Source: a virus | Strand: one strand, 5' to 3' | DNA: 64,000 nt | Virus record (IMG/VR): IMGVR_UViG_3300032331_003707 | Coordinates: 36,346-100,345 of that record | In this document: piece by piece, positions 1 through 7,809 of the stretch | Layout: each line of letters begins with the position of its first letter | Position numbering within the stretch: the first letter of the stretch is position 1 | Translations under genes and position numbers: made by a program | Notes under the pieces: model-generated | Seen by the model: the letters and a program-made list of their open reading frames with translations, nothing else | Database searches by the model: none | Told to the model about the DNA's origin: nothing

Positions 1-7
1 TAAAGTT

Positions 8-253
8 ATGAACAAAATGTCAACAACCCCAAGTGCACGTTCTTACCGTCGCTTGAACCGTACTGCTAAATTAGCATTTTACAATGCTCGTCAACGTAAA
101 GGTGACACTACCCGCTTAGCAGAAACTACTGGTTACTCAGCTAGCCATGTATCAAATATTATTAATGGTCGCCGTTCGGTGAATCAGGATGTAGCAAACG
201 CTATGTACAATATGTCTCGTCGTCGTATGAGAACAATCGAGCTAGTAGGTTAA
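8..253 (+). CDS. Small HTH DNA-binding protein
   Basis: An 81-residue basic protein. Residues about 30-70 read as a helix-turn-helix of the Xre/Cro kind: an RLAETTGYSASHVSNI helix pair, then INGRRSVN, the usual recognition-helix and loop pattern. The N-terminal 30 residues are Arg/Lys-rich. The start at 8 is chosen because it is preceded by AAAGTT, the A-rich context seen before many starts here; a second Met lies three codons downstream. It probably binds DNA as a small regulator, but the target cannot be read from the sequence. A strong terminator follows, so it ends a transcription unit that began before the window. Confidence 0.75.
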   Translation: MNKMSTTPSARSYRRLNRTAKLAFYNARQRKGDTTRLAETTGYSASHVSNIINGRRSVNQDVANAMYNMSRRRMRTIELVG

Positions 254-280
254 TTACCTAAGCCATGTTGTGTGTTGGAG

Positions 281-308
281 AGCATATCCTAAAGAGGATA
301 TGCTTTTC
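281..308 (+). terminator. Rho-independent terminator
   Basis: A perfect 10-bp stem (AGCATATCCT at 281-290 with AGGATATGCT at 295-304) with a 4-nt loop, followed by TTTCTT. It closes the HTH gene and isolates it from the promoter at 340. Confidence 0.9.
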
Positions 309-339
309 TTCTCACTAAAGATATCCCCCAATTCTTTAT

Positions 340-371
340 CCGAGATTATAAAATTATCTTTACTATATTTA
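340..371 (+). promoter_or_regulatory. Class I promoter (CCGAG-19-TATATTTA)
   Basis: CCGAG at 340-344, a 19-nt spacer, TATATTTA at 364-371. The ATG at 378 starts only 6 nt after the -7 box, so the transcript is probably leaderless. Confidence 0.75.
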
Positions 372-377
372 CAGTAT

Positions 378-851
378 ATGAATATTTTTTACGTACATAA
401 AGACCCAATAGTTGCAGCACAAATGCTAGCAGATGATCACATTCGCAAAATGCAAATTGAAAGCGCTCAGATGCTTTGTACAGCACATTGGGAAACAGGA
501 GGTGAAGCACCTTATAAGCGAGCTCATAAAAATCACCCCTCAACTATTTGGGCTAGACAATCACTGCAACATTATAGATGGTTGCTGAAGCATGGTTTAG
601 AAATTTGTTATGAGTTTGAGAAACGTTATGGTAAACGCCATGCAACACAAGCTGTACTTGAATGGTGTGAATTGAATATACCCAATATACCAAATGTTGA
701 GTTCGTTGAACCACCATTGTGTATGCCTGAGGAATTTAAGATTGATGATACTATTGGTTCGTATAGAAACTTTTACATCAATGATAAAGTAAAAATTAAA
801 AAATTGGATTGGAAGAAAAATCCTGAAAGAAAACCGAATTGGATATTATGA
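378..851 (+). CDS. Conserved phage protein of the DDHxxKMxxExAQ type
   Basis: A 157-residue protein. The start at 378 is chosen because it sits directly downstream of a promoter; longer upstream readings would run through the promoter and terminator. Near residue 20 it has DDHIRKMQIESAQML, then YKRAHKNHPSTIWARQS and RYGKRHATQA. I recall proteins with this pattern (a DKHVVKM-like helix, HKNHPS, RYGK) from many T4-like marine phages, where they have no established function. The conserved His, Lys and Glu residues hint at an enzyme, but no reaction can be assigned. The stop overlaps the next start (ATGA), so it is translationally coupled to the primase-like gene. Confidence 0.7.
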   Translation: MNIFYVHKDPIVAAQMLADDHIRKMQIESAQMLCTAHWETGGEAPYKRAHKNHPSTIWARQSLQHYRWLLKHGLEICYEFEKRYGKRHATQAVLEWCELNIPNIPNVEFVEPPLCMPEEFKIDDTIGSYRNFYINDKVKIKKLDWKKNPERKPNWIL

Positions 852-1453
852 GGAATAATTTTGAGCAAATACGTAATATGTTGAAATTTGAGGATGATTA
901 TTTTTATTTCATTCAGATTATTCAACGTAAAAAAGAAAACCCTGAATTATGTTCTAGTAATAGAGTTATTCGTTCATATAATATCTCCAGTTTAGAGAAG
1001 TTTGATAAAGACAAAGATGAAATTATCACATTATGTGAAACATTTAATGCTCGTGCTTACATTCACTTGAATAGAAGAAAGTGGAGTAAGATTGCTTTAG
1101 AGTGTTTAAGACACAATGCTGAATTAATTGCAAATGAGCAGTACTATGGTATTAAATCTAGTTTTGAAACTATCATTGGGCGTAACAATGGTGAATCAAG
1201 TAGAACCAAAACATGGATTATTGATGTTGATATGAATGATTTGGAGGTTGTAAATAAAATTGAACGTATTATTAACAGTATAGAACCTATAGATAGGACT
1301 GTAACCAAATTAATGCATATTATTCCTACCAAGAATGGATATCATATGATTACTACACCCTTCGATAGAGCTGAATTTAACAAATATATGCAATTACAAG
1401 GTGATGTACCTGATGTACACACCGATAATCCAACAATATTATACGCAATATGA
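848..1453 (+). CDS. Possible archaeo-eukaryotic primase-like protein
   Basis: A 201-residue protein. I chose ATG 848, which overlaps the upstream stop, over a TTG nine bases earlier. WIIDVD near residues 123-128 is an hhhDhD motif, and PTKNGYHMI near 160-168 resembles the sxH motif of the archaeo-eukaryotic primase (AEP) fold. The spacing is short for a full AEP domain, so it may be a minimal or inactive relative. It lies directly upstream of the kinase and RNA ligase, overlapping the kinase by 4 nt, so it may belong to the same nucleic-acid repair unit. The family assignment is tentative; a typical zinc-finger primase is present separately at 42738. Confidence 0.5.
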   Translation: MRNNFEQIRNMLKFEDDYFYFIQIIQRKKENPELCSSNRVIRSYNISSLEKFDKDKDEIITLCETFNARAYIHLNRRKWSKIALECLRHNAELIANEQYYGIKSSFETIIGRNNGESSRTKTWIIDVDMNDLEVVNKIERIINSIEPIDRTVTKLMHIIPTKNGYHMITTPFDRAEFNKYMQLQGDVPDVHTDNPTILYAI

Positions 1454-1839
1454 AAGATTTAATATTATTAAGAGGGTTACCTGGAGCAGGTAAGTCAACA
1501 TTAGCTAAGTCATTAAGTTGTTGTGTATTTGAGGCGGATCAATATTTTATTGACTCTGAAACTGGCGAATATAAATTTGATATGTCAAAAATAAAACTAG
1601 CTCATGATTGGTGTAAATTGCGTGTTGGACATAGTATGGAAGATGGGTTAGGTACGATTGTAGTTGCTAATACTTTTACCCGAGAATGGGAAATGGATGC
1701 TTATTATGAGTTAGCCGAAAAGTATGGATATCGAGTGCATTCTGTTATTGTGGAGAATAGACACGATGGAGTGAATGAACATGGATGCCCAGATGATAAA
1801 ATAAAACAAATGAAAAATCGTTTTGAAATAAAGTTATAA
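1450..1839 (+). CDS. P-loop polynucleotide/nucleoside kinase
   Basis: A 129-residue P-loop kinase of the AAA_33 / T4 Pnk kinase-domain type. Walker A is GLPGAGKST at residues 9-17. FEADQYF near residues 29-35 fits the acceptor-binding Asp seen in 5'-polynucleotide kinases, and VVANTFTREWEM is a Walker B-like strand with downstream Arg. No phosphatase domain is fused, unlike T4 Pnk. The RNA ligase starts 1 nt after its stop, so the likely job is to phosphorylate 5'-OH RNA ends for sealing. Function is inferred from domain plus neighbour. Confidence 0.8.
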   Translation: MKDLILLRGLPGAGKSTLAKSLSCCVFEADQYFIDSETGEYKFDMSKIKLAHDWCKLRVGHSMEDGLGTIVVANTFTREWEMDAYYELAEKYGYRVHSVIVENRHDGVNEHGCPDDKIKQMKNRFEIKL

Positions 1840-1840
1840 T

Positions 1841-2983
1841 ATGGAAAATAATAATTCAGTGTGCTACGTAGCACGCATAAACGAAATCAAAGAAATCCCA
1901 GGAGCAGATAATATCGAGCAAGGTGTTATCGGTGGATGGAATTGTATTATCAAGAAAGGAGAATACAAAGTAGATGACTTGGTTGTAGTGGCAACAACCG
2001 ATGCAGTCATTCCTGTAGAGTTGTCAGATGCAATGAATGTAACCAATTACTTACGTAAAGGTCAACGTGTGCGTACTGTTAAGTTGAGGGGAGTATATTC
2101 TGAGTGTTTGATTATACCTTTAAGATATGCTCGTCAATCTGCTAAGTACACTAAATTGGAGTGGGATGAAGGTAAGGATATAATGGAATTGTTGGGTGTC
2201 TACAAGTATGAACCACCAGTACGCCAAGTACAATTGGCTGGGGGTCGTAAAATTAAATATAAAGACAATCCTAACTTCACAGTATATCACAAGTTCCCTA
2301 ACATTAAGAATGTAACTGGAATGTTTACTGAAGAAGATTATGTACAAATTACTCGTAAGATACATGGTACAAATGCTCGTTACGGTATTGTTAAGAAACA
2401 TAAATTATCGTTTTGGGATAAAGTTAAAAAACTCTTTACTAACAATATATGGGCTGAATATGAGTTTATATATGGGTCCCATAACGTTGAGAAAGGTTCA
2501 GATACACAAGGTTTTTATGATACTGATGTTTGGAGGGAAGTAGCTGATAAATATGATATCAAAAACAAGTTATGGGAGTTTGCTAAAAAAATCTCACCAG
2601 CTGTAATTGGGTCTGGGGTAGTAGTTTATGGTGAAGTATATGGTCCTGGTATCCAAAAGAACTATGATTATGGGTTAAAGGAGTTAGAGTTTGCTGGGTT
2701 TGATATTACAGTCAATGGTACATACCAAACCACATTCGCTACTAGACATATTATGGTTGGTGCATTCGAATTACCACACGTACCTGAATTATGTGAACAT
2801 ACATCTTGGTCACAAGAGATTCAAGACCAATTCACATTCAACAACTTCATTGAAGGAACTAAAGTACCACATGAAGGTATTGTAATCAAACATATAAGTG
2901 GACAAAGAGAAAAAATAGCCAAAGTAATCAACCCAGACTACCTCATCTATGGAGAGAAACACGATGTAGGAGATAGCCACTAA
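1841..2983 (+). CDS. RNA ligase, DRB0094-like
   Basis: A 380-residue ATP-dependent RNA ligase. The N-terminal ~120 residues form the OB-like domain typical of the Deinococcus DRB0094 family (ARINEIKEIPGADNIE). The nucleotidyltransferase domain carries motif I KIHGTN with the AMP-accepting Lys at residue 173, motif IV as HEGIVIK and motif V as IAKVINPDYL. Length and domain order fit the family. With the kinase immediately upstream it forms an RNA-repair pair that could mend tRNAs or rRNA cut by host defence nucleases, as T4 Pnk/Rnl1 do against PrrC. The substrate is not visible in the sequence. Confidence 0.88.
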   Translation: MENNNSVCYVARINEIKEIPGADNIEQGVIGGWNCIIKKGEYKVDDLVVVATTDAVIPVELSDAMNVTNYLRKGQRVRTVKLRGVYSECLIIPLRYARQSAKYTKLEWDEGKDIMELLGVYKYEPPVRQVQLAGGRKIKYKDNPNFTVYHKFPNIKNVTGMFTEEDYVQITRKIHGTNARYGIVKKHKLSFWDKVKKLFTNNIWAEYEFIYGSHNVEKGSDTQGFYDTDVWREVADKYDIKNKLWEFAKKISPAVIGSGVVVYGEVYGPGIQKNYDYGLKELEFAGFDITVNGTYQTTFATRHIMVGAFELPHVPELCEHTSWSQEIQDQFTFNNFIEGTKVPHEGIVIKHISGQREKIAKVINPDYLIYGEKHDVGDSH

Positions 2984-2992
2984 ACTCTTTAT

Positions 2993-3024
2993 CCTAGGCT
3001 TTTAAATAAAATTTATTATCTTTA
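2993..3024 (+). promoter_or_regulatory. Class I promoter, variant CCTAG
   Basis: CCTAG at 2993-2997, 19 nt, TATCTTTA at 3017-3024. The ATG at 3029 follows after only TAGT, making the phosphoesterase mRNA a leaderless candidate. Confidence 0.75.
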
Positions 3025-3028
3025 TAGT

Positions 3029-3679
3029 ATGAAAATAGAGTTAAAACAACATCAAAGATTATGGTTTACGAGTGATACTCACTACAACCACTCCAATATT
3101 TGTAGAGCAACTACACGTTGGACTGATGCTGATAGTGTGACTCGTGATTTTGCTTCATTAGAGAAGATGAATGAGGAGTTAGTGTACTGGATAAATAGGA
3201 GAGTAGCGCAGGATGATATCTTGATTCACTTAGGTGATTGGTCGTTTGGTGGTTTTGAAAGTATCCAAACATTTAGAGATAGAATTGTATGTCAAAACAT
3301 ACATTTAGTGTTAGGCAATCACGACCACCACATTCAGAATAACAGAGATAACATCCAATCTATATTCAGCTCAGTAAACCAATACTTGGACTTAGGTGTT
3401 AGTTGGTGGATTGCTGGCAAGAAAAAGGAACACGCTCGTTTCATTTGTATGCACTACCCAATCGCAAGTTGGAATGGGATGAATGATGGTGCAGTGCATT
3501 TACACGGACACGTTCACTTACCTAAACATTTAAGAATGGCAGCAGGTAAAGCAATGGATGTAGGAGTTGATGGAAATGACTTGGAGCCAATTGAAATGGA
3601 TGATATATTAATAAAGATGGTATCTAGGCCAATTGCTAAATTAGCATTACCAAAGGATCACCACGAAAAAAGATTATAA
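3029..3679 (+). CDS. Calcineurin-like metallophosphoesterase
   Basis: A 216-residue metallophosphoesterase with the full set of metal ligands in order: DTH at residues 16-18, LGDW, GNHD, HYP and GHVH. Such enzymes cleave phosphomono- or diesters with two metals. Phage members are often near nucleotide or RNA processing genes, and this one follows the RNA ligase and precedes a second phosphoesterase by 1 nt. It could remove 2',3'-cyclic phosphates or terminal phosphates to complement the kinase/ligase pair, which would fit the missing phosphatase domain of that kinase. That link is inference. Confidence 0.85.
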   Translation: MKIELKQHQRLWFTSDTHYNHSNICRATTRWTDADSVTRDFASLEKMNEELVYWINRRVAQDDILIHLGDWSFGGFESIQTFRDRIVCQNIHLVLGNHDHHIQNNRDNIQSIFSSVNQYLDLGVSWWIAGKKKEHARFICMHYPIASWNGMNDGAVHLHGHVHLPKHLRMAAGKAMDVGVDGNDLEPIEMDDILIKMVSRPIAKLALPKDHHEKRL

Positions 3680-3680
3680 C

Positions 3681-4388
3681 ATGAAAACAATAGTATTAGG
3701 AGATACACATGGTCGTAACATTTGGAAAGAGATTGTGTTTCAAGAAAAAGCAGATCGAGTTATTTTTATTGGAGACTATTTTGATAGCTTTGATATCGGT
3801 CCTGCTGAGCAGATGTTTAACTTTAGAGAGATTATTGACTTTAAAGAGAAGGGTGAGTGCGAAGTTATTTTACTAATCGGTAATCATGACTTCCACTACT
3901 ACCCAGGTGGTGAAACATACTCAGGATATAAAGCAGGCGCGGCACCAGCTATTAGACAAATACTACAAGAAAATAATCACCACATACAAATGTGTTATCA
4001 ACTTGATAATGTTTTGTTTACACATGCTGGTATTGGTCATGATTGGTTAGTATACCAAAATAAATATGAAAGTGGCTCAATTGCTGATTTTGTAAATGAT
4101 ATTTGGAAATATCAGCCTAATCGCTTTATGTTTTATGGTATTGACCAATATGGTAATACTAAAACACAAACACCAATTTGGATTAGACCTCAAGCATTAA
4201 TGGCTGGTAATAGAGATACATTCTTGAAAAAAGAGTATATTCAAGTAGTAGGACATACTGCTGTAAGAAAGATTGATATCGAAGGTAAAGCAACAGGAGG
4301 CAGATATTACTTTATCGACACATTTGACACATCAGGCCAATTCCTGATTTATGAGAATGGAGAATTTAGATTAGGAGAATACCCTTAA
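3681..4388 (+). CDS. Metallophosphoesterase, Ser/Thr phosphatase-like
   Basis: A 235-residue second phosphoesterase. Motifs are GDTHG near residue 7, GDYFDSFD, GNHDFHY, FTHAG and GHTA. The GD(T/I)HG, GDYxD and GNHD series is closer to PPP-type protein phosphatases and diadenosine tetraphosphatases than to the upstream gene, so the two are related in fold but not recent duplicates. Expression is coupled to the upstream gene through a 1-nt gap. The substrate (phosphoprotein, nucleotide or RNA end) cannot be decided. Confidence 0.85.
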   Translation: MKTIVLGDTHGRNIWKEIVFQEKADRVIFIGDYFDSFDIGPAEQMFNFREIIDFKEKGECEVILLIGNHDFHYYPGGETYSGYKAGAAPAIRQILQENNHHIQMCYQLDNVLFTHAGIGHDWLVYQNKYESGSIADFVNDIWKYQPNRFMFYGIDQYGNTKTQTPIWIRPQALMAGNRDTFLKKEYIQVVGHTAVRKIDIEGKATGGRYYFIDTFDTSGQFLIYENGEFRLGEYP

Positions 4389-4402
4389 CACTTATATAAA
4401 TT

Positions 4403-4645
4403 ATGGCAAAAGTAATAATTGAATTTGATTGCGTTGAAGAAGCAGATGGAATACACTCTGCATTATACGGATACAAGTATAGAAATATACTTTGGGAGTT
4501 AGACCAAAAACTACGTAGTGTGCATAAGTATGGTGCTGCTCTTGAAGGTAATGGAGAAGCTACAGATGCAGAAATGGATGTATGTTATAGACTGAGAGAT
4601 GTTATCAGAAAAATGCTACAAGAAGATAACTTGACAATAGAGTAA
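4403..4645 (+). CDS. Conserved small phage protein
   Basis: An 80-residue protein. The pattern ALYGYKYRNILWELDQKLRS followed by an acidic C-terminal helix recurs, as I recall, in many unrelated phages without a known role. The motif YKxxLWxLDxxLR is its signature. It sits between the phosphoesterase and thyA with gaps of 14 and 2 nt, so it belongs to the same transcription unit. No catalytic motif is visible. Confidence 0.7.
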   Translation: MAKVIIEFDCVEEADGIHSALYGYKYRNILWELDQKLRSVHKYGAALEGNGEATDAEMDVCYRLRDVIRKMLQEDNLTIE

Positions 4646-4647
4646 CT

Positions 4648-5718
4648 ATGAACAATTTAGATAAAGAATACCAAATGCTCCTAGAGTATATTCTAGGTAA
4701 TGGAGTAGAAAAGAAAGACCGAACTGGTACTGGGACTAAATCAATCTTTGGTTGGCAGATTCGTCACAACATGAGCGAAGGATTTCCTTTACTCACAACC
4801 AAGAAGATGGCTTGGAAGCAGATTGTAACCGAGTTATTATGGTTTTTAAGAGGTGATACCAACATCAAATACCTTGTTGATAACAATTGTCATATTTGGG
4901 ATGGCGATGCGTATAATAATTACCTTAAAGGTGGTGATGTGAAGTGGTTAAAATTTACAGAAGTAGATACACCAATAGGTAAAATGAACATTCCAACACC
5001 GTATTCAAAAGAAGAATTCATCAACAAAATCAAAACTGATGATGAGTTTGCTTATAAGTGGGGTGATTTAGGTCCTGTGTATGGTGCACAATGGAGAGGT
5101 TGGCATTGGAGAAGTGAACCATTCCTACCAGAAGAAAAAGATGTGATTTACACAACCGAAGGTAAACCAGTAACTTGGTCAAAAGAAAAGTATATTGACC
5201 AAATCGCAAACCTAATCAACGACCTTAAAACAAACCCAGACTCAAGACGATTAATGGTTAATGCTTGGAATGTTGGAGAATTAGACCAAATGGTTCTCCC
5301 ACCTTGTCATTATGGATTTCAAGTTTATACAAGAGAGTTGACTCAATATGAAAAATATAGTTGGGGGATGTTAAATGAAGATAATCCTAACATCCCAACC
5401 CGAGCAATTTCTTTAATGTGGAATCAACGTTCAGTAGACACATTTTTAGGTTTACCATTCAACATCGCAAGTTATGGATTGTTATTAACTATGATTGCAG
5501 ATGAGGTAAATATGGTTCCTGATGAATTGATTGGTAACTTAGGTGATGTGCATTTGTACAACAACCACATTGAGCAAGCGGAGTTGCAATTAACTAGAGA
5601 GCCATTTGAGTTACCTAAAGTAATAGTTCAAGATGGGATATTCTGTAGCTCAGTTAATGATGTCATTTTAGAAAATTACCAATCACACCCAGCAATTAAA
5701 GCACCATTAAGTAATTAA
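4648..5718 (+). CDS. thyA: Thymidylate synthase
   Basis: A 356-residue ThyA-type thymidylate synthase, converting dUMP and methylene-tetrahydrofolate to dTMP and dihydrofolate. Visible landmarks are the phosphate-binding DRTGTGT at residues 24-30, the catalytic Cys at about 220 in LPPCHYGFQ, RRLMVNAWN, and the C-terminal GDVHLYNNH. It is about 90 residues longer than the E. coli enzyme because of insertions around residues 88-140 and 155-180 in the region before the catalytic domain core. It secures dTTP for phage replication. The start is fixed by its position 2 nt after the previous stop. Confidence 0.96.
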   Translation: MNNLDKEYQMLLEYILGNGVEKKDRTGTGTKSIFGWQIRHNMSEGFPLLTTKKMAWKQIVTELLWFLRGDTNIKYLVDNNCHIWDGDAYNNYLKGGDVKWLKFTEVDTPIGKMNIPTPYSKEEFINKIKTDDEFAYKWGDLGPVYGAQWRGWHWRSEPFLPEEKDVIYTTEGKPVTWSKEKYIDQIANLINDLKTNPDSRRLMVNAWNVGELDQMVLPPCHYGFQVYTRELTQYEKYSWGMLNEDNPNIPTRAISLMWNQRSVDTFLGLPFNIASYGLLLTMIADEVNMVPDELIGNLGDVHLYNNHIEQAELQLTREPFELPKVIVQDGIFCSSVNDVILENYQSHPAIKAPLSN

Positions 5719-5721
5719 ACT

Positions 5722-5877
5722 ATGACCATAACTTTAGAACCCATAACTCATATTAACACATTAGATGTTATATATGATACAAAACTAAAGCAATTTTGTG
5801 TTTACCCACAAGGTGTAACTAACTTTGACGAGGATTATATTAAAAAGAATTGTTTAAGATTACCTTTACCGAATTAA
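5722..5877 (+). CDS. Hypothetical small protein (51 aa)
   Basis: A 51-residue ORF starting 3 nt after thyA, in the same operon. The reading begins MTITLEPITHINTLD and ends with a basic KKNCLRLPLPN tail. No family recognised. Support comes from its position filling the space between thyA and the next promoter and from its tight spacing. Confidence 0.55.
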   Translation: MTITLEPITHINTLDVIYDTKLKQFCVYPQGVTNFDEDYIKKNCLRLPLPN

Positions 5878-5899
5878 ATTATTATCCCTAATTCCTTAT

Positions 5900-5931
5900 C
5901 CGAGGCTCTTTAATTATCTTTATTATCTTTA
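5900..5931 (+). promoter_or_regulatory. Class I promoter
   Basis: CCGAG at 5900-5904, 19 nt, TATCTTTA at 5924-5931, then the leader TAGTATAAG and an A-run before the ATG at 5950. It drives the polycistronic block 5950-8564. Confidence 0.85.
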
Positions 5932-5949
5932 TAGTATAAGAAAAAAATT

Positions 5950-6096
5950 ATGATTATATCAATTGTTATTTCAATTTCATTAGCAGCAATAGTTGCATTA
6001 TTAATGGTTCGAGGATTGACCTATATGGAAAAAAATCACCCCGATTATAAAGGTGAGGATTTGTTTGACGAAGATAAAGATAATTTAATAAAATAA
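5950..6096 (+). CDS. Small single-pass membrane protein (48 aa)
   Basis: A 48-residue protein: a hydrophobic helix at residues 1-20 rich in Ile/Ser/Ala, then an acidic tail (GEDLFDEDKD). It is the first gene behind a class I promoter. Probably an inner-membrane micro-protein; role unknown. Confidence 0.6.
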   Translation: MIISIVISISLAAIVALLMVRGLTYMEKNHPDYKGEDLFDEDKDNLIK

Positions 6097-6101
6097 AGGT
6101 T

Positions 6102-6221
6102 ATGAAAAATAAATTAAGCAATAAAGCAACAGATTTATTCGTAAGTTTTGCTATTGTATTTGGAGTATTCACATGCGTGTTTGCATTTTTAGGAATGTTT
6201 CTTAAATTAATATTTGGATAA
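6102..6221 (+). CDS. Small membrane protein (39 aa)
   Basis: A 39-residue protein with a basic N-terminus (MKNKLSNK) and a hydrophobic segment from about residue 12 to the end. It starts 5 nt after the previous membrane micro-protein, and the next ATG follows its stop by 1 nt. Membrane-associated by composition; no function visible. Confidence 0.55.
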   Translation: MKNKLSNKATDLFVSFAIVFGVFTCVFAFLGMFLKLIFG

Positions 6222-6222
6222 T

Positions 6223-6615
6223 ATGGAAGATAGAATACAAATAAATGGGGTATGGTACACTCGAGAAGATAACCAACCAACACAAGAAATAAAACCATTA
6301 AAGAGAGAAGATGTAACTGGCTTTAAAGGGTTTGTATATGAAACAGATAAATTTTGTTATGAAGTAACTATTATAGCAAAAGATGGTTTATTTGAAGAAG
6401 GTGAATACCATGATAATATTGATATTAAGTTCACTGACAAACGTATTAAACCATGGGTAGAAGATCACTGGGATAGTATGTTTTGGTTTAAAGGAGTACT
6501 TGAAAATAACCCAGACTCAATTAACTCATTAATAAATGAAAATGAAATGGAGGCTGAAGATATATTAGAGTTTAGATCATTTTTAGCATTTTTAAAACAA
6601 CAAGGATGGCTGTAA
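6223..6615 (+). CDS. Hypothetical phage protein (130 aa)
   Basis: A 130-residue acidic protein. ATG 6223, 1 nt after the previous stop, is preferred over an in-frame TTG nine bases upstream. It begins MEDRIQINGVWYTRED, a short beta-hairpin-like opening with conserved GVWY, followed by mixed alpha/beta sequence. The 3' end overlaps the next gene by 10 nt. No family assigned. Confidence 0.65.
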   Translation: MEDRIQINGVWYTREDNQPTQEIKPLKREDVTGFKGFVYETDKFCYEVTIIAKDGLFEEGEYHDNIDIKFTDKRIKPWVEDHWDSMFWFKGVLENNPDSINSLINENEMEAEDILEFRSFLAFLKQQGWL

Positions 6616-6956
6616 TAACATATATAAGAGTAACATACGTAGCATTATCACACTACGGCAAACCCATAGCAACTGCTCATACAGAGAAAGATCTCAAAGA
6701 TGGTATAGATGAATACTATGGGATAGGAACAGACAATAAAGCTAAGTATATCGAATGGGTACCATACAACTGCAAATACCCAGATGAACTTGAAGGACAT
6801 CATGTATATGAAGTAGATGATTTCAATGGTGGGTTAGAGTTTGAGCGGGTAAAGGTGTATTGTGTAGAATTTTATCCACATACAAAATATGAAGTCGATA
6901 CTCAAAAAGAAGCACTTATTGAACTAACAAATATAAATTTAGAAGATGAAAACTAA
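6606..6956 (+). CDS. Hypothetical phage protein (116 aa)
   Basis: A 116-residue acidic protein overlapping both neighbours by 10-11 nt, typical of tightly packed phage operons. It is rich in Tyr and acidic residues (YEVDDFNGG, CVEFYPHTKYEVD). It has no membrane segment and no recognisable motif. Confidence 0.65.
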   Translation: MAVITYIRVTYVALSHYGKPIATAHTEKDLKDGIDEYYGIGTDNKAKYIEWVPYNCKYPDELEGHHVYEVDDFNGGLEFERVKVYCVEFYPHTKYEVDTQKEALIELTNINLEDEN

Positions 6957-7203
6957 AACAGTAGAGCGTCTAATGAACGAGACACCAGAGCATATCAAAC
7001 AACAAGTTAGTGAGTATGCTGATAATGTAGTTCAAAACAACGCATCATTTGTATTTACTCCATTTCCTAAATATGTGGGTTGTTATTGTTTAGGAGGTAA
7101 GACAGGAGTATGTATTTATTTTAAAACTAAACCTAACTGGTTTCATAGAACAATGATGAAATTATGTTTAGGTTGGGAATGGAAAGATGATAATAGAATA
7201 TAA
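6946..7203 (+). CDS. Hypothetical phage protein (85 aa)
   Basis: An 85-residue protein with several Cys (GCYCLGG, VCIYF, KLCLGWEW) and many aromatic residues in the C-terminal half. It overlaps the upstream gene by 11 nt. The Cys spacing does not match a standard zinc finger. Function unknown. Confidence 0.65.
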   Translation: MKTKTVERLMNETPEHIKQQVSEYADNVVQNNASFVFTPFPKYVGCYCLGGKTGVCIYFKTKPNWFHRTMMKLCLGWEWKDDNRI

Positions 7204-7206
7204 GTT

Positions 7207-7578
7207 ATGAAAAGAGATACACCCGTTTTTAATATAATTGTAATGCTAGCAATAATAGTAGGTATAGCATGGTCACTATCAAAAGTAGGAGAAGTTATAA
7301 CTTCTAGTAAACAATATCCTGAACAACCTGTTAAGCCTACTATCTCAGACTCGGTAAAACCAGTCCCGGAACAACCATATGAATCAAAGGAAGATAGTTT
7401 AATAAAACAACTATATCCTATTTGTGTGATTGAAATAAATAAATCTACTTATAAAGGATATAAGTGGGAAGTAATAGCAGAGAACGGTTTAATGTATTAT
7501 ACTAATAATAAACCAAAAATTGGTGACCCTGCTTTTTATATTGGTAGTGATAGTGAAACATTATATTGGACTAAATAA
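7207..7578 (+). CDS. Membrane-anchored protein with exposed domain
   Basis: A 123-residue protein: a short basic N-terminus, one transmembrane helix at about residues 8-28 and a Pro/Lys/Glu-rich linker to residue 65. A small beta-rich domain (KGYKWEVIAENGLMYYT) ends the protein. The topology suggests an N-terminal anchor with the C-terminal domain on one membrane face. It lies 3 nt after the previous gene. It could modify the envelope during infection; no homolog recognised. Confidence 0.65.
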   Translation: MKRDTPVFNIIVMLAIIVGIAWSLSKVGEVITSSKQYPEQPVKPTISDSVKPVPEQPYESKEDSLIKQLYPICVIEINKSTYKGYKWEVIAENGLMYYTNNKPKIGDPAFYIGSDSETLYWTK

Positions 7579-7581
7579 GTT

Positions 7582-7809
7582 ATGAGTAAACAAACAGCAG
7601 TACATTGGTTAATGGAACAAGTAGCCGATGAAGAAAACCAAAGAACACTCTCAGGAGATCAGTGGAGGGATATAATTGATCGAGCCGTTCAGATGGAAAA
7701 AGAACAACTAATAAAAGCAGTATATGACTCTATGGGAACTAACTTTGATCCTAATATGGGTAGAGCAGAACTATACTACAACAAAACTTACGGAGGTAAC
7801 GATGAGTAA
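7582..7809 (+). CDS. Small phage protein, MEKEQ family, copy 1
   Basis: A 75-residue protein, MSKQTAVHWLMEQV at the start, a central helix with QMEKEQLIKA and the C-terminal YYNKTYGG. I recall this organisation (KQTAVEWL, then MEKxQI, then YYxxTYGG) from many Bacteroidetes phages; function unknown. It overlaps the next gene, a clear paralog, by 8 nt. Confidence 0.75.
   Translation: MSKQTAVHWLMEQVADEENQRTLSGDQWRDIIDRAVQMEKEQLIKAVYDSMGTNFDPNMGRAELYYNKTYGGNDE

Noticed and set aside
8-253. Lysogeny regulator (CI/Cro-like)
   Set aside because: The HTH is real, but there is no integrase, attachment site or divergent operator region; all other genes indicate a lytic T4-like phage.
270-377. Upstream extension of the gene at 378
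   Set aside because: It would cross a terminator and a promoter; the start behind the promoter is better supported.
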